From Protonemura montana (lineage: Eukaryota > Arthropoda > Insecta > Plecoptera > Nemouridae), in the NCBI GenBank assembly GCA_947568835.1, contig OX387603.1, positions 18,066,651 to 18,130,650 on the forward strand: DNA of 64,000 bases, written 5' to 3'. Numbering within the stretch: the stretch's first letter is position 1; every line of letters begins with the position of its first letter. Below the pieces are notes generated by a model. That model was not told the origin of the DNA, did not search any database, and was given only the letters and a program-made list of their open reading frames with translations. Shown here one piece after another: positions 48,999-59,523 of this stretch. The position numbers and the translations under genes are program-made.

Positions 48999-49691
48999 AA
49001 TGTTTGAGAAGGTAGTAACTTAGAGCAAGGACTTTATCTCAAGTAGTAGCACCATTATTATTAGAAAATAAATTCTATTTGATGCAATTTGAGACCTCCA
49101 TGGTGAAATTAATAGTGTCACTGTTAACTCTAGTAAAAAACTCAAAATATTCGATATTGACTCTTCTGGTAAGAAACCTGAAAAAAACCATTTCCAAGAC
49201 TTTGATATTCCATGTCATGAGATGCACGCCAAGTCGAAAACAACAACCTGCCCATAAAATGCAGATGCCATTCGGTGTCTGTTGATTACCCCGAGCCTGC
49301 GACAGTCGCACACACTACTTGGATCACGAATACTGCATCAATCCTTCATACAAACGCATTTCTTTCTTTCTTTCATTGTCCATCTTAGATTGTTTATCGC
49401 TTTCCTCCACTAACTGTCGGCCTTATTGCGTCCCCAATTCCCACAGATGAAATAAAAACCCGTATTTTTGTGCGCACCGAGTTACACTTCGATATTAAAC
49501 TTGAGTTTAATGTCACGTGGCATTTTTATCAGTGGCGTCCAATACATTTGACTTTTTTTTGGTGGAAAAGTTCGTTATATTTTCTTCGGAAATGTTTTTC
49601 TTTGAAATCGGTTCTAATTGGCTGTGGATTTTTACGCTCTGTATGACAGTGACAAAGTTCGAAGATGAAGACAAATGAGACAGATACTCTA

Positions 49692-49754
49692 CAAGGAGGC
49701 TGGAACCTCGTTCTTCTATTTCTTTTACAGAAGATTGAGGTTCCAGCCTCCTTG
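49692..49754 (+). repeat. Perfect 18-base inverted repeat (hairpin)
   Basis: CAAGGAGGCTGGAACCTC at 49692-49709 is matched exactly by its complement GAGGTTCCAGCCTCCTTG at 49737-49754. The 27-base loop itself contains a CTTCT/AGAAG mini-stem. The GC-rich stem contrasts with the AT-rich surroundings. A related pair of arms (GGAGGCTGGAAC ... GTTCCATGCCTCC) occurs at 52837-52891, suggesting a small foldback family. Confidence 0.8.
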
Positions 49755-50005
49755 ACACTCAATTTACGTATCAAAGTAGCTATGGAAATTTAGGCCATAT
49801 ATGGATGTAACCAATGAAATTTTCTAACTCTCGTTGTACACTTTGGCCAATTTTGCAATGTCCGGTTAATGTTGTTTAAGTCATGTCAAAAATATATCGG
49901 TCAGTTAAAGACTCATCTCCATAGTCACCGCTAATACTTATATTTTTTCATCTTAACCTCCTTTAGCTTATTGAACTGGACGCTTTGAAACTGGCACTAC
50001 GCTCC

Positions 50006-50373
50006 GATTGATTGATTTGTTGTGTTTAACGACGCACTTTAACGACCCTTGAAGCCCTGTCTATAATGACATAGGTGAATAAGTGAAAACAATAAGAAAG
50101 ATAATAAACCTAGCCTAGCCTAGAATTGAGAAGAAGTTAGCCGGTGCCGGCACATAGTCTACGCCTGCAGAAGAGCACCAGGAGGACAACCCGCGAACAA
50201 CAGGCTTCCTCCACAAACCCATGCTGTAGAGAGATTGATAACCAGACAAATGGAATTGCTGTATTTTTATCCCTCCAACCTCTCCCCCAAACTGTTTGAT
50301 GGTCGCCCATCCAAAACCAGACCCAGCGCAGTGTTGCTTAACTTCGGTGATCACACAAGACCTGCGTTTCCCA
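50006..50373 (-). mobile_element. 5S rRNA-derived SINE (copy 2)
   Basis: On the - strand, GGTCTTGTGTGATCACCGAA then GTTAAGCAACACTGCGCTGG and TTGGATGGGCGACC reproduce the 5S rRNA 3' half including the internal promoter. The body shares GTTTGTGGAGGA and GTGCCGGCACCGG with the other copies. The tail ends GTGCGTCGTTAAACACAACA AATCAATCAA. It has the same orientation as copy 1. A 111-codon open frame across it is a by-product of its GC content, not a gene. Confidence 0.8.
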
Positions 50374-50584
50374 CGCCAATTGCCATAGAAATTATGGTTA
50401 ATCCGGCTCGTTGACAGTTTTACATCGTACGCCACTGTAGAAACAGTCACCGTTAATTTCCGTCAACCATTGTCAGACTGTTGTGACGGTTAACTGCGCC
50501 CTACTGGCAACCATCTCTGTGCCGATCATGAAACGGGGACAAATTAAACGCCAGGTTATGGCGCGCATAAAAGCTACCCCTGTG

Positions 50585-50640
50585 GGCTAGCCACTACGCC
50601 ACACGCGCGTTATCCTTATTATGACGGCTGTTCTGTATGT
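50585..50640 (-). repeat. tRNA-like box A fragment
   Basis: Read on the - strand, TGTGGCGTAGTGGCTAGCCC at about 50587-50606 matches the tRNA D-arm/box A pattern often seen at the head of tRNA-derived SINEs. No box B follows at normal spacing, so only a SINE head fragment is proposed. It lies about 210 bases from the 5S SINE head, and the two could be parts of a composite insertion. Confidence 0.3.
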
Positions 50641-51514
50641 CCCGCAGGGGTGGCAGTAAAATCAGGACGACGGGGGTGGGTGGGCGTAAGGACTCGGCTT
50701 TGTTTCGATGTCTTTGGGTTTGTTCGATTAATTATTTCGCGCTTGATTGCTATTTTCTGGAGAGGCTTATTTTCTTATGAGATTCGGCGTCAGGACAATT
50801 GAAAAAAAATTATGTTATAAGTTCATATTTATTGTAGCTATTTACTGGAAAAAAGTACAATACTCAATTTCAATCGGTAAGAATAATATTATTTCTGTCT
50901 GCCAAGCAATAATCGAAGGCAAAATACGAAAGACTTCGGGCTTCATTTGCGTCTGCCATTAAAGCAATCGATGTTATTAGAATACCATCAGAAAATGCTA
51001 CAATGATTTGCGTATGGCTGCACATTTTCAGAATCATTATCACACTCTAGTGGTATATCATCTATCGACGCAGCTGTCATATTTCCTGCTACACGTGATA
51101 TAATAGACTGCATCCGCGTTGAAAAAAAAATGCAGTAAACTGTCTGGAATGTAATATATATACTGCATTTTCCCTAAGCACCTCTTTGGCTGCTCAAGTC
51201 TTACGCCATAAACAGACCGTGCACTTAAAGGTGTAACCCATCGGCCACATAATAATTCCAATTGCCGATCGAATTGGCTTTAGACCTATTTGCCGCCGAA
51301 CCAATAAAATTAGAATGGCTTCGCTATAGAAGTCGTATATCTACGAAAAGTATCCATTTGGAATTTTCTGATGTATGTATACTTTATTTGTTTCTATGTT
51401 ATTCGCAATCAATTTCAACAATGACATCTTTGAATAGTTCAAACGGAAAGTGCACACTTATTGTACTGTAATCGTTTACTGCATTCTCAATTGACAAAGG
51501 AACAAAGAGAGATA
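50641..51514. other. Spacer with no recognisable gene
   Basis: Mixed-composition start, then AT-rich; only short frames without family resemblance. Confidence 0.4.
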
Positions 51515-51745
51515 ATGGCGCATCGGGTTAAACACAGAAGATGGAATACTTATTTCATGGTCTTCTTCTGTCTTCACGTGCCAGCGCAGCTCGGGAATAA
51601 TGGCGGTTCGGGGAATGTGAATTGGTGCAGCAATGAAAATGTTACAGCCAGATGCCCGGGATGCTGGCGAGTGCAGCTCAGAGTTATGACACATGCTGAG
51701 GGATGGGAGAACTATCTTCTGAGTTCTGACAACGGTACACATTAA
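51515..51745 (+). CDS. Candidate secreted Cys-containing small protein or first exon
   Basis: ATG at 51515 opens 76 codons in a GC-richer patch. The N-terminus reads as a signal peptide: basic start (HRVKHRRWN), hydrophobic core (TYFMVFFCLHV) and a small-residue site after VPA. The mature part would have a WCSNENVTARCPGCW motif with three cysteines, and two potential N-glycosylation sites (NVT, NGT). The frame ends at TAA at 51743. A weak donor, CG|GTACAC, near 51732 would allow it to continue as a spliced gene. No family is recognised. It could equally be chance, and the antisense strand is also open over 51476-51742. Confidence 0.22.
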   Translation: MAHRVKHRRWNTYFMVFFCLHVPAQLGNNGGSGNVNWCSNENVTARCPGCWRVQLRVMTHAEGWENYLLSSDNGTH

Positions 51746-51940
51746 AATTGCTGGATGTCACGGAGGCCGATGTCACAATGGGAGCTGTTATTTTAGGGGT
51801 TGCTTTTTTGTCAACCCTCAAAAGACTTCTAGGGTACCTGCTACTACCATGTCGCTTATGTTAAACTGTCCGCCAGATTACAACTTTACCGACAAAAATG
51901 GAGAATTATAATGGATAGATTCACAGTCGTTTCGAGTGTT

Positions 51941-52131
51941 AAGATATTTAATTTCGTTATTTCTCGCAGATTACTCTCATTTGAGACTGGTTTACGCTCA
52001 ATTCGTCTTACCTCAACGTTTGATATACATTTAACGATATTTCAGTCGTAATTATTTAATTGTAGAGATTTGTTAAAAAGGGCGGCCTCAAACGCCTTCT
52101 GGTGGCTGATACCCTTACCACGTGTTACCGG
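51941..52131 (-). repeat. Interspersed repeat family A, copy 1
   Basis: The reverse complement begins CCGGTAACACGTGGTAAGGG and contains TTAAATAATTACGACT, TGTATATCAAACGTTGAGG, AATTGAGCGTAAACCAGTCT and GAAATAACGAAATTAAATAT. All of these recur in the same order in the copies at 57722-57942 and 58885-59087. It encodes no protein and is not obviously tRNA- or 5S-related. The family is not one I can name. Confidence 0.75.
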
Positions 52132-52836
52132 TAACGTGTGGTCCTCTGACGTAACCTCTAAAAACTCATTGCTACAAGTTTAAGTGTAAGCATTGTGCGC
52201 TGCTGTTAATAAAATTAGTGGAACAAGCAAGGTGCAAAGGGTTTTTCTATAACGGCAATTGTTGATAAAAACAAATTGCTGCCCTCTTTCTTATGGTACG
52301 TTCTTCAACAGAAAATGCACATAATTCTAAGTCCTTTGGGACTAGTTGTCAATTAAATGTTGTCATTCGCAGAGTACTGTTCCAATTTGTCAAATAAAGA
52401 ACCGTCTAGAGAATTTACTCATTTCAGTGTACGATGCCATATAAAGTAAAAACGCAAGTACATCGCGTAAAGCGGGTAATAAACCATTCCCGCTCCAATG
52501 CTACCGACGTAGTCCGGCTCTGGAGCCTCCAGCATCGCCCGCGTTTACCACCAACTTGCTGCAGTAGTTGTCGTCAAATTTTGATGAGCAATTAAATCTG
52601 AAAACTTAATGGTTTACATCGACATTGGCGGAGCTGTATCAAATGTGTGCGTGCTTGGTACGTGTCCGATGCATTGAATATCTGGCAGTGGCGGGCCGAA
52701 GAGCGTGAGTCTGAATTCCAACCTTATAGGTTGTAATACCGAACATGAGTCCAACGTTCTGGAGGCTTACAGGATTACAGATTACAAATGATTTTTGTTG
52801 CAAAAATAGACAGTTTTTTGATTCACCAAAATTGTG
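52132..52836. other. Spacer with no recognisable gene
   Basis: No gene or RNA recognised. GGTTACCGGTAA-type palindromes lie at the left edge beside repeat family A. Confidence 0.4.
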
Positions 52837-52891
52837 GAGGCTGGAACAGAAAAACAGAAAAACACACAGAAAAACGGGGTTCCATGCCTCC
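52837..52891 (+). repeat. Imperfect inverted repeat with an A-rich loop
   Basis: GGAGGCTGGAAC at 52837-52848 is complemented by GTTCCATGCCTCC at 52879-52891, with one extra base. The loop consists of three ACAGAAAAA-type units. The arms match those of the perfect hairpin at 49692-49754. Confidence 0.6.
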
Positions 52892-55319
52892 CAGTTTACA
52901 GAAAGGCAAATAATACGTGTAAGCCCACGGCTCAATCGACAATTTTTGATAAGAATCTTGTTTCTGGAAAATGTACACTAAGAACTAACGTTTATAGGAA
53001 TTAATTGCTGATTTCAGCTTAAAAATAAATTATTGCTCTTTCCTGGTCAAAAATTTAAAAGAGAACTGACCTCTTGCCTCCAAAAACGATTTTAAACTAG
53101 ACATTAACACTTTTTAGAGGACAGCATCTAATAGGTTACCTAAATCTAAACTACGGTGACGACAAATGAATCCCCCCAGCCCCCCAAATGTAATAAATAC
53201 ACTCGCCACTCTACAACTGCCCCCAAATCAAGTTCCACCACTGATCGTGTGGCGGTAGCATCGTAGATAACTGCTATCTAGGGCCAACACCCCGCAGCTA
53301 CGGGGCTGTTAAACCAAAACGCAGCTCCGTGCGCCAACGTGGCAGTGTGTGTACTCAACAACTAGCTAATTACTTGATGCGTACTCGAAATCGCCCGCGG
53401 TCTTGCTGCGATGTCTGTGATTACACAGCTCTGTAACGTAAGTGCTAGCTGCCAATCTCACTTAGGCAGATGAACTGTGTAATTGGTAGCACTGTTTATG
53501 TGAAGTTATTAATTTTGTATATACAGTGAATGCGATGGGGAAAATTAATTCACATAAACCATGTATTATGGTCTTCATGGTTTCAGGGTTTGGAATATGT
53601 AATTGTCATAAACATACATGTGGCTTGGAAACTTGTGGGACTTTGGAAAGATACACAGGCAATTTATTTCCAAGTTAGGATTATTATTATAATTTTTTCA
53701 TTTGGTCTGGGATTGATAAATATGCGGTTTGTTTCAATATATTATCGACTTAAGAATATTCCGGTAGAGGTATTTAGATAAGCTATTAGTTATAATATTG
53801 ATCAATAGATGATTGATGATTATGATATCACTTGTACGAATCTAAAACTTAATAGTTTTGCTAGAATCGCCATCCTGAAATGATCATCCTGAAATAGTCG
53901 AAAGAATCGTGAACAACATACCATGGCTACATAACTTGTTCAAAGTTTTCACACCACCGATGATCGTAACACTAAACCAATGAGTTAAAAACTAACCTTT
54001 AGAGGTCACAGTTCATTTGAATGCACATGCATTTTAGCATGTCTTAAATCAACCATCCATTCAATTACTTATTCCATCCCACCGCAAGTATTTCATTAAA
54101 ATACGAACCATAATCCTTCAGTCGGTTCATTCCCAACACGTTCGATAAGTGATTTTATAGCTTCTTCATGTCGCACCTCCTTGCTTCATCTCGGAGACCT
54201 GCGCAGCCGCCCTCCCCCGTCCCTTCGGCAAAACCACCCTTTAGTACTCTCTCATATTGCATGACATCATATAATATACCATCTCAGAAACAATCGTAAA
54301 CCGCACGCATTGTTTATGACCACCGATACAATTGCGAGGACGAAAGATTGGTCAAAATGAACATACAGAAGCCGCACAATAAAAAAAAGGAAAACCACTC
54401 CCATAATAATAGTGAAATCGTGGCTGTATTTCGAGACAAAACACAATACACGATATACAGGATCCGTAAAAATGTGAATTATCGAAATCTCCATAAATTT
54501 CATCCGCTTAAAGCTTTGATAGATAAAAATTTTAAGTGTTTTTTATCTTTTGCACCCTTGCCGCGTGATCGTGTGGATTTCTTCATCTTGTGATACATAA
54601 AATGAAAAGTGCGCGTGTATAAAATCGGTGACTGATAGTGCAACGAACGCGTGGCAAAGATGGGTAACGCATTGACTTACAAATGTGGGATAATAGTTAC
54701 GGGCTTTTTTCTGGATCCGCGCTGTTCTCGTAAATATTTTTGAGCCCGTTGTGTGTGCCCAATGTTTAGGGGTCGTAAAAGCAAAGTGGTTCGCTGCATC
54801 CACAAAAAGTGGTCTATCTAATTTTATATAAAATACGCACTCTTTGTCTTGCATTCTTATCGTAGAAGCACGTGAGTGCATTTACTTTATATTATAACAG
54901 AGCTCAATCAAATCAGAATCGAGTGCAGTATCAACATTTTACGACTCGTTGCTGCGAGCGGCGTTTTGGAAACACAATTTAAAATTTATAAGTAACCAAG
55001 TGTTTTCGCCAAATCTCTCAGGACCAAGGGCAGCAAGAATCAAGTTCTATTTATTTATTTATATGAATTTAAATGTTGTAACACTTTTTACATAACGGTA
55101 TGGATCGAGTAAAATACTTACAAAATATTAATTTAGATTATGGTAAGAAAATGGTGAAGCAAATACATGATTTATTTTGGGCGCTGTGAGACATTTTATA
55201 GAAGAACTTCATGGATTGGATGCAAGGAATTATGAAGTCATATTGCAAAACAATGTTTAATGGTGTCAGGAAATTTGTTGAAGGTCATGTATTCGAGGGT
55301 TAAGGAACGATTTGGCATG
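52892..55319. other. Spacer with no recognisable gene
   Basis: Mostly AT-rich; a GC-richer patch lies around 53230-53410. Frames reach 112 codons (54543-54881, -) without family resemblance. Confidence 0.4.
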
Positions 55320-55714
55320 TTGGAAACACCGGTTCTCGTGAGATCACTGAAGTTAAGCAACACTGCGCTGAATCACTTATTGGATGGGTGTCCATCATAC
55401 ATTTGACCAGTTCTGTTCGGGAGAGAGGTTGTAGGCATGAAAGTTAGTACAGCAACTTCATTCACTTTGCTCAAGAATCTTTTGACAGCATGGATATGTG
55501 GAGGATTCCTGTTGTTCACGCTGTACCGTCCTTCGAAAGGGAAGTACAGCTCTTCAACAGGAGTAGGCAATGTTTCGGCACCGGTTTTCCCCTTCTCCCT
55601 TCTAAGTTGAGTTAGGTTCATCTATATCCTCATCATCACCCACTCATTCACCGACGCCAATAGCCTGGTGCCACAGGACCCGTTGTCAAAACACTGCGTC
55701 GTTAAAAAAAATCA
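55320..55714 (+). mobile_element. 5S rRNA-derived SINE (copy 3, clearest head)
   Basis: The head reads GGAAACACCGGTTCTCGTGA, then GATCACTGAAGTTAAGCAAC and TTATTGGATGGGTGTCC. It aligns position by position with the 3' half of 5S rRNA (GATCTCTGAAGTTAAGCAACG...ACTTGGATGGGTGACC). The body shares TATGTGGAGGATTCCTGTTG and GGCACCGGTTTTCCCCTT with the other copies. The tail has CACTCATTCACCGACGCC and TGTCAAAACACTGCGTCGTT, then an A-run. It is in the opposite orientation to copies 1 and 2. It has the best-preserved 5S portion, so it may be the youngest of the three. Confidence 0.85.
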
Positions 55715-57402
55715 AGGACACTCAATGGCTTCTCACCCTTTGCAATCGATCTTGATACCCAGTAAGAACGCATAAAGTAAATTAAAATCATGGCAAAAAT
55801 ATAAAAGTACATTGCTCGAACTAAGCAAACACAAATAGTTTTACCTACAACACACATCCTTTCGTAAGTTCGTAACGATACACGTGTGCTTGGTTAAATC
55901 CTTCTTACCGATTATTTGCTTCACGAGTTTCACAACCACTCCCTGTAATAGAAGGGGCACATCTAATCACCTCGCGATCCTCTCTAAGCGACAATGGGAA
56001 AAAAATAAAAACATATTCTCTGCTCTCATCCTCATAAAGACGCATGAATTTAGTATGCAGTGGAGCACCTAGCCACTGACGAGGGTAAGCAAGGTGTAGA
56101 CAAATTCTAAAATATGTCACAAAAGAAGGATTTACATTAGTAATTCAGTGTGTGAACAAATATTAGATTTTTCAGCGTGATTTGATTGACGCTTTTAATT
56201 TTTTATCGCGCTAAGAAATGACGACGTGGTCTTTGTAAGGTCAGTGGCCTCTGTGTGATTTGGCGGTCGAAAGGATTAAAATATCAACTAGATGTGCGTG
56301 GGTGGGGGTGGGATGGGTGCATTACTGGGTGGAATGCAATTATGTGTGCGCGTGCAAGTGCACGTGCGTGAAGTTTCGATCTGCTTGAGTCGTGGATCGA
56401 AAAGGTGGTGAAATCGGCGAGAAATCTTGCCAACTTCTACGCTTCAGTTTATTGATAAATTGATTTGATATTGCCGATTGCCATCATTGATATGTTGGGT
56501 TAGTGGTTGAATACATTTTTAAAAAAATTACGATATACATTATGCTACAATAAAAAATATATATATATTTTCTCCGGTATCCTCATCTTTGAAGAAAATT
56601 GACAAGAATTTCATCCCCGAATTAAAATCTCTGCGCTGCTTTTCGGACCCACTATTTTCATTGAAGGTCTCCGAATGATTTCATTAAAAAGTCTCGACCC
56701 TTTCGATAGCTATTGCTCCAGAGTATCCGACATCTCATGCCAAATGATTTCATCCCTCCGCCCTCTAGCAACTGCCACATTTAAAGAGGAAGGAAGGAAA
56801 CTCAAATTCACGCAAGACTTGCTTCATCTAATTTCAAATTATATTCCTTTCTAATTTAAACTTGTGTCAAAATGTCTGTCATTCTTATGTTAAGTTTAAC
56901 AACATAACCGTTGTAAATTCTATGTGACACTTATTTTTGTGCGATAGGACGGCGGGACGGAAGTGTCAATTGATTGAGTTAAAAGTAAGGGTGAAATGAA
57001 ATTTTGATTTCACTTGATTTGTAATTCGTCCTGCCTTTTTTATTTAATTCCGGCGTTTCCATTTCCCCTTCGCTATACAGTTACATATATCCATGCTCTA
57101 CGCGTATTTTAGACACAATTTTGTTAAAAACAAAACCCAGATTAAACATTTAAAATCTCCTTTTCGAATAACTTAGACAAACGAATTGTCCTGCTCCCAA
57201 GAAAATACCATTAGCCCTCACACCCCAATCGTGAACTGGGTGCCAAGTCCAATTTTGACTACGTACCGCGGCCGTGACAGTAGAACAACCCTCGTGGATG
57301 TGTAGTAGATAGAATAGGGACCCCCGCTACCCCCCTCCCCCCTGAGTCGACCAACTGTGAAAACTATCGATTGCCTTTAATTCCATTGTCAATACAGGAG
57401 GC
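55715..57402. other. Spacer with no recognisable gene
   Basis: AT-rich; a GT-rich patch around 56295-56370 and a short AT run near 56555 are the only local features. Confidence 0.4.
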
Positions 57403-57428
57403 TTCTCAGCTCGATTCGGAGCTGAGAA
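57403..57428 (+). repeat. Perfect 10-base hairpin
   Basis: TTCTCAGCTC, a six-base GATTCG loop, then GAGCTGAGAA. Perfect stem in otherwise ordinary sequence, 294 bases before repeat family A copy 2. Confidence 0.7.
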
Positions 57429-57721
57429 AATTTGGTCACGCTTACTTTTATGTTCTATGCTGAAAGGATAATCAATTCCTGGTGCAGCACCAAATCATTG
57501 AAAATGGGCCAAGATGATTTGTCGATAAATTGATATGCAGATTGAATGTAACAACTGGAGAAGGTATATTCCTTTGTGAGTGATTGGATCTTGTACCTTC
57601 AGCAGGCTGTGGACCGGCCATTTTAGCTGGCCTTTCAAATATTGATGACTAAGTACCAATTATTTTATACGTATTGTCAGAGAGCTAGCGTTATTTTTAA
57701 ACTTTCTGCTCAGCAAACGAG

Positions 57722-57942
57722 CCGGTAACACGTGGTAACGGTAGGTGCCACACGATGGCGCTTGTAACCGTTCTCTTCATCACACCTCAACGGTTAAATA
57801 ATTGCGACTTTGCTAAATGAGACTTAAGAAAATTTGCTTGAGAATTTACTAAATATACCGACACATGTATATCAATTGTTGAGATTAGCAAATTAATACA
57901 GATTAATTGAGCGTAAACCAGTCTGAAATGCGACCGCGAAAC
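57722..57942 (+). repeat. Interspersed repeat family A, copy 2
   Basis: Begins CCGGTAACACGTGGTAACGG TAGGTGCCAC, continues ACGATGGCGCTTG, CACCTCAACGGTTAAATAATT and CATGTATATCAATTGTTGAG, and ends near AATTGAGCGTAAACCAGTCT. It is longer than the other copies because of about 40 extra bases before TATATCAA. In direct orientation to copy 3, which starts 1.16 kb away. Confidence 0.75.
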
Positions 57943-58884
57943 GATGCAGCATCTTTTATTTATGTCTGTAAAGTAGCAATTAAGTAAATTTTACGCGAAA
58001 ACATTAACACTATGTCTAAAACACTATAGTAGAGTTCAACCAGACTCATAAAAATGGATTCGAGACATTCTGTTACTTTTTGGGCAAATCGTTACCTGAT
58101 TTGAAATTCGAACAGATCTTGGACACCGCACATTAGGCATTTTCCAAGTACTCTTCACCATGTTGCCGCCATTTTGATGCAAATCGACAAAGCTTAGGGG
58201 TAGGTTTCCCCAGGCAAGTAATTTGTTAGGCAGCTTTATATGAAACATCAACTCGTAGACTGAAGCGGAAAATGTAATAAAAATATAAGGCGAACTCAAA
58301 ACGGGTTTCTGTTTATCTCATTAAATAACATCAGACCCTCCTCTAGCATTGCTAAAATCTCCATAATTTTCCTCTACCATATAAATCAGTTGCTAAACGA
58401 TTTTCTTTAGTAACCTCAATTTCCCGTCTTCATCCACGAACTCACGAGTATGAATTTGTAGTTTCTTACATCGTTTAACATCTTCATGTTTCTTTAACGT
58501 CTTGCCATGTCTTTATAATCCAGTGCTTTGCCCAAATCGTGTACCTCCTAAAAGTTGATGCCCTCGCCATCGAAGACATTCGCCGCCTAGGACGACGTCG
58601 TTTGCCGTTGTGCAGACCGAATTGTACGTTTCCAACTCATCTTGCTTCTATGTTGCTCGTAGCAGATTTTCAAATTGCTTCCGAGCGAAATAGAAAAGAT
58701 GATCCAGAGAAATCGTGCTCAATGTCTTCCTCTTAGGATGTCAACGACTTGGACGTTATAACCTTACTTTTCCTTTTCGAACTTTCTGTTTTGTTCACAT
58801 AAATACATGCACATAAAAACAAATCTGCTTTAGCATGTAGTATTGAGTTTTAAATTGAGTATGCATTGAGTTTTTAGAGCAAAC

Positions 58885-59087
58885 GGTCGGTAACACATGG
58901 TAGCGGTAGGTGCCACCCGATGGCGCTTGCGGCGTCCGTTTAAACAAACCTCAACATTTAAATAATTTCTACTCAAAATGTCGATACACGTATATCAATC
59001 GATGAGTTTAAAAAAAGATTAATTGAGAAAAACTAGACTCAAATGCAAGTAATTTTCGAAAAATAACGAAATTAAATTTCTTAATAT
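58885..59087 (+). repeat. Interspersed repeat family A, copy 3
   Basis: Shares GGTAACACATGGTAGCGGTA, GGTGCCACCCGATGGCGCTT, ACCTCAACATTTAAATAATT and ACACGTATATCAATCGATGA with copy 2. Shares AAATAACGAAATTAAATTTC with copy 1. These three alignments give the minimal extent of the family as about 200 bases. Confidence 0.75.
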
Positions 59088-59160
59088 GGCTCCATCCTAG
59101 AAGCGACCTTCATTTGTAAAGATAACTTTGTCATTTGGCGCAACGATATAACTCTAGCTG

Positions 59161-59523
59161 ATGTTTTCTCCAAAATCACTCTCCCAAAAGAAACCTAAAA
59201 GAAAACACACTCCAATCGCCTTCAAAATCAATCCGACTCTCGCAGATCACCACACCCATTGCATCCCAGCAATCAACAGAGCGATACACAAGCATCTCAC
59301 CATCCCTCCGAAATCACCACTACGTCACGCCGTCGACTTTGTGAGCGTCGCGGCGCTGTCGCAGCCGTCACTCAAGTCACGCTTGGCTACGCTGAGCGTC
59401 GGTCACCATCACCATAAACCCTCAGCACTGCTGGTAGACTGGTCGGACCCATTGTTGTCACTCAATGGGGATGACAATATGCCTCTCTCATATGATTATA
59501 CCCATTCTATGGCAAGGTCGTAA
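59161..59523 (+). CDS. Uncharacterised 120-codon open frame
   Basis: ATG at 59161 opens a frame in a stretch somewhat GC-richer than its surroundings. The product is basic and His/Ser/Lys-rich, with an HHHH run near residue 82 and no signal peptide or membrane segment. It follows repeat family A copy 3 by 73 bases. No family is recognised; it may be chance or an exon. Confidence 0.15.
   Translation: MFSPKSLSQKKPKRKHTPIAFKINPTLADHHTHCIPAINRAIHKHLTIPPKSPLRHAVDFVSVAALSQPSLKSRLATLSVGHHHHKPSALLVDWSDPLLSLNGDDNMPLSYDYTHSMARS

Larger units (their letters stand above)
44761..50005. other. Spacer with hairpins and an AT microsatellite
   Basis: No gene recognised. A perfect 14-base palindrome, GTATCACGTGATAC, lies at 45101-45114, around an E-box core. 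Two direct copies of TTAGGTTTCTTA lie around 45450-45485, followed by a small ATCGCTT/AAGCGAT hairpin. Other named items are listed separately. Confidence 0.45.

Noticed and set aside
50115-50450. 111-codon - strand frame
   Set aside because: It lies almost entirely in the 5S-derived SINE; translation of Pol III repeat sequence, not a gene. The frames at 22967-23173 and 55373-55621 are rejected for the same reason.
55320-55380. Genuine 5S rRNA gene
   Set aside because: Only the 3' half-like segment is present, joined to an unrelated body and a SINE tail shared with two other loci.
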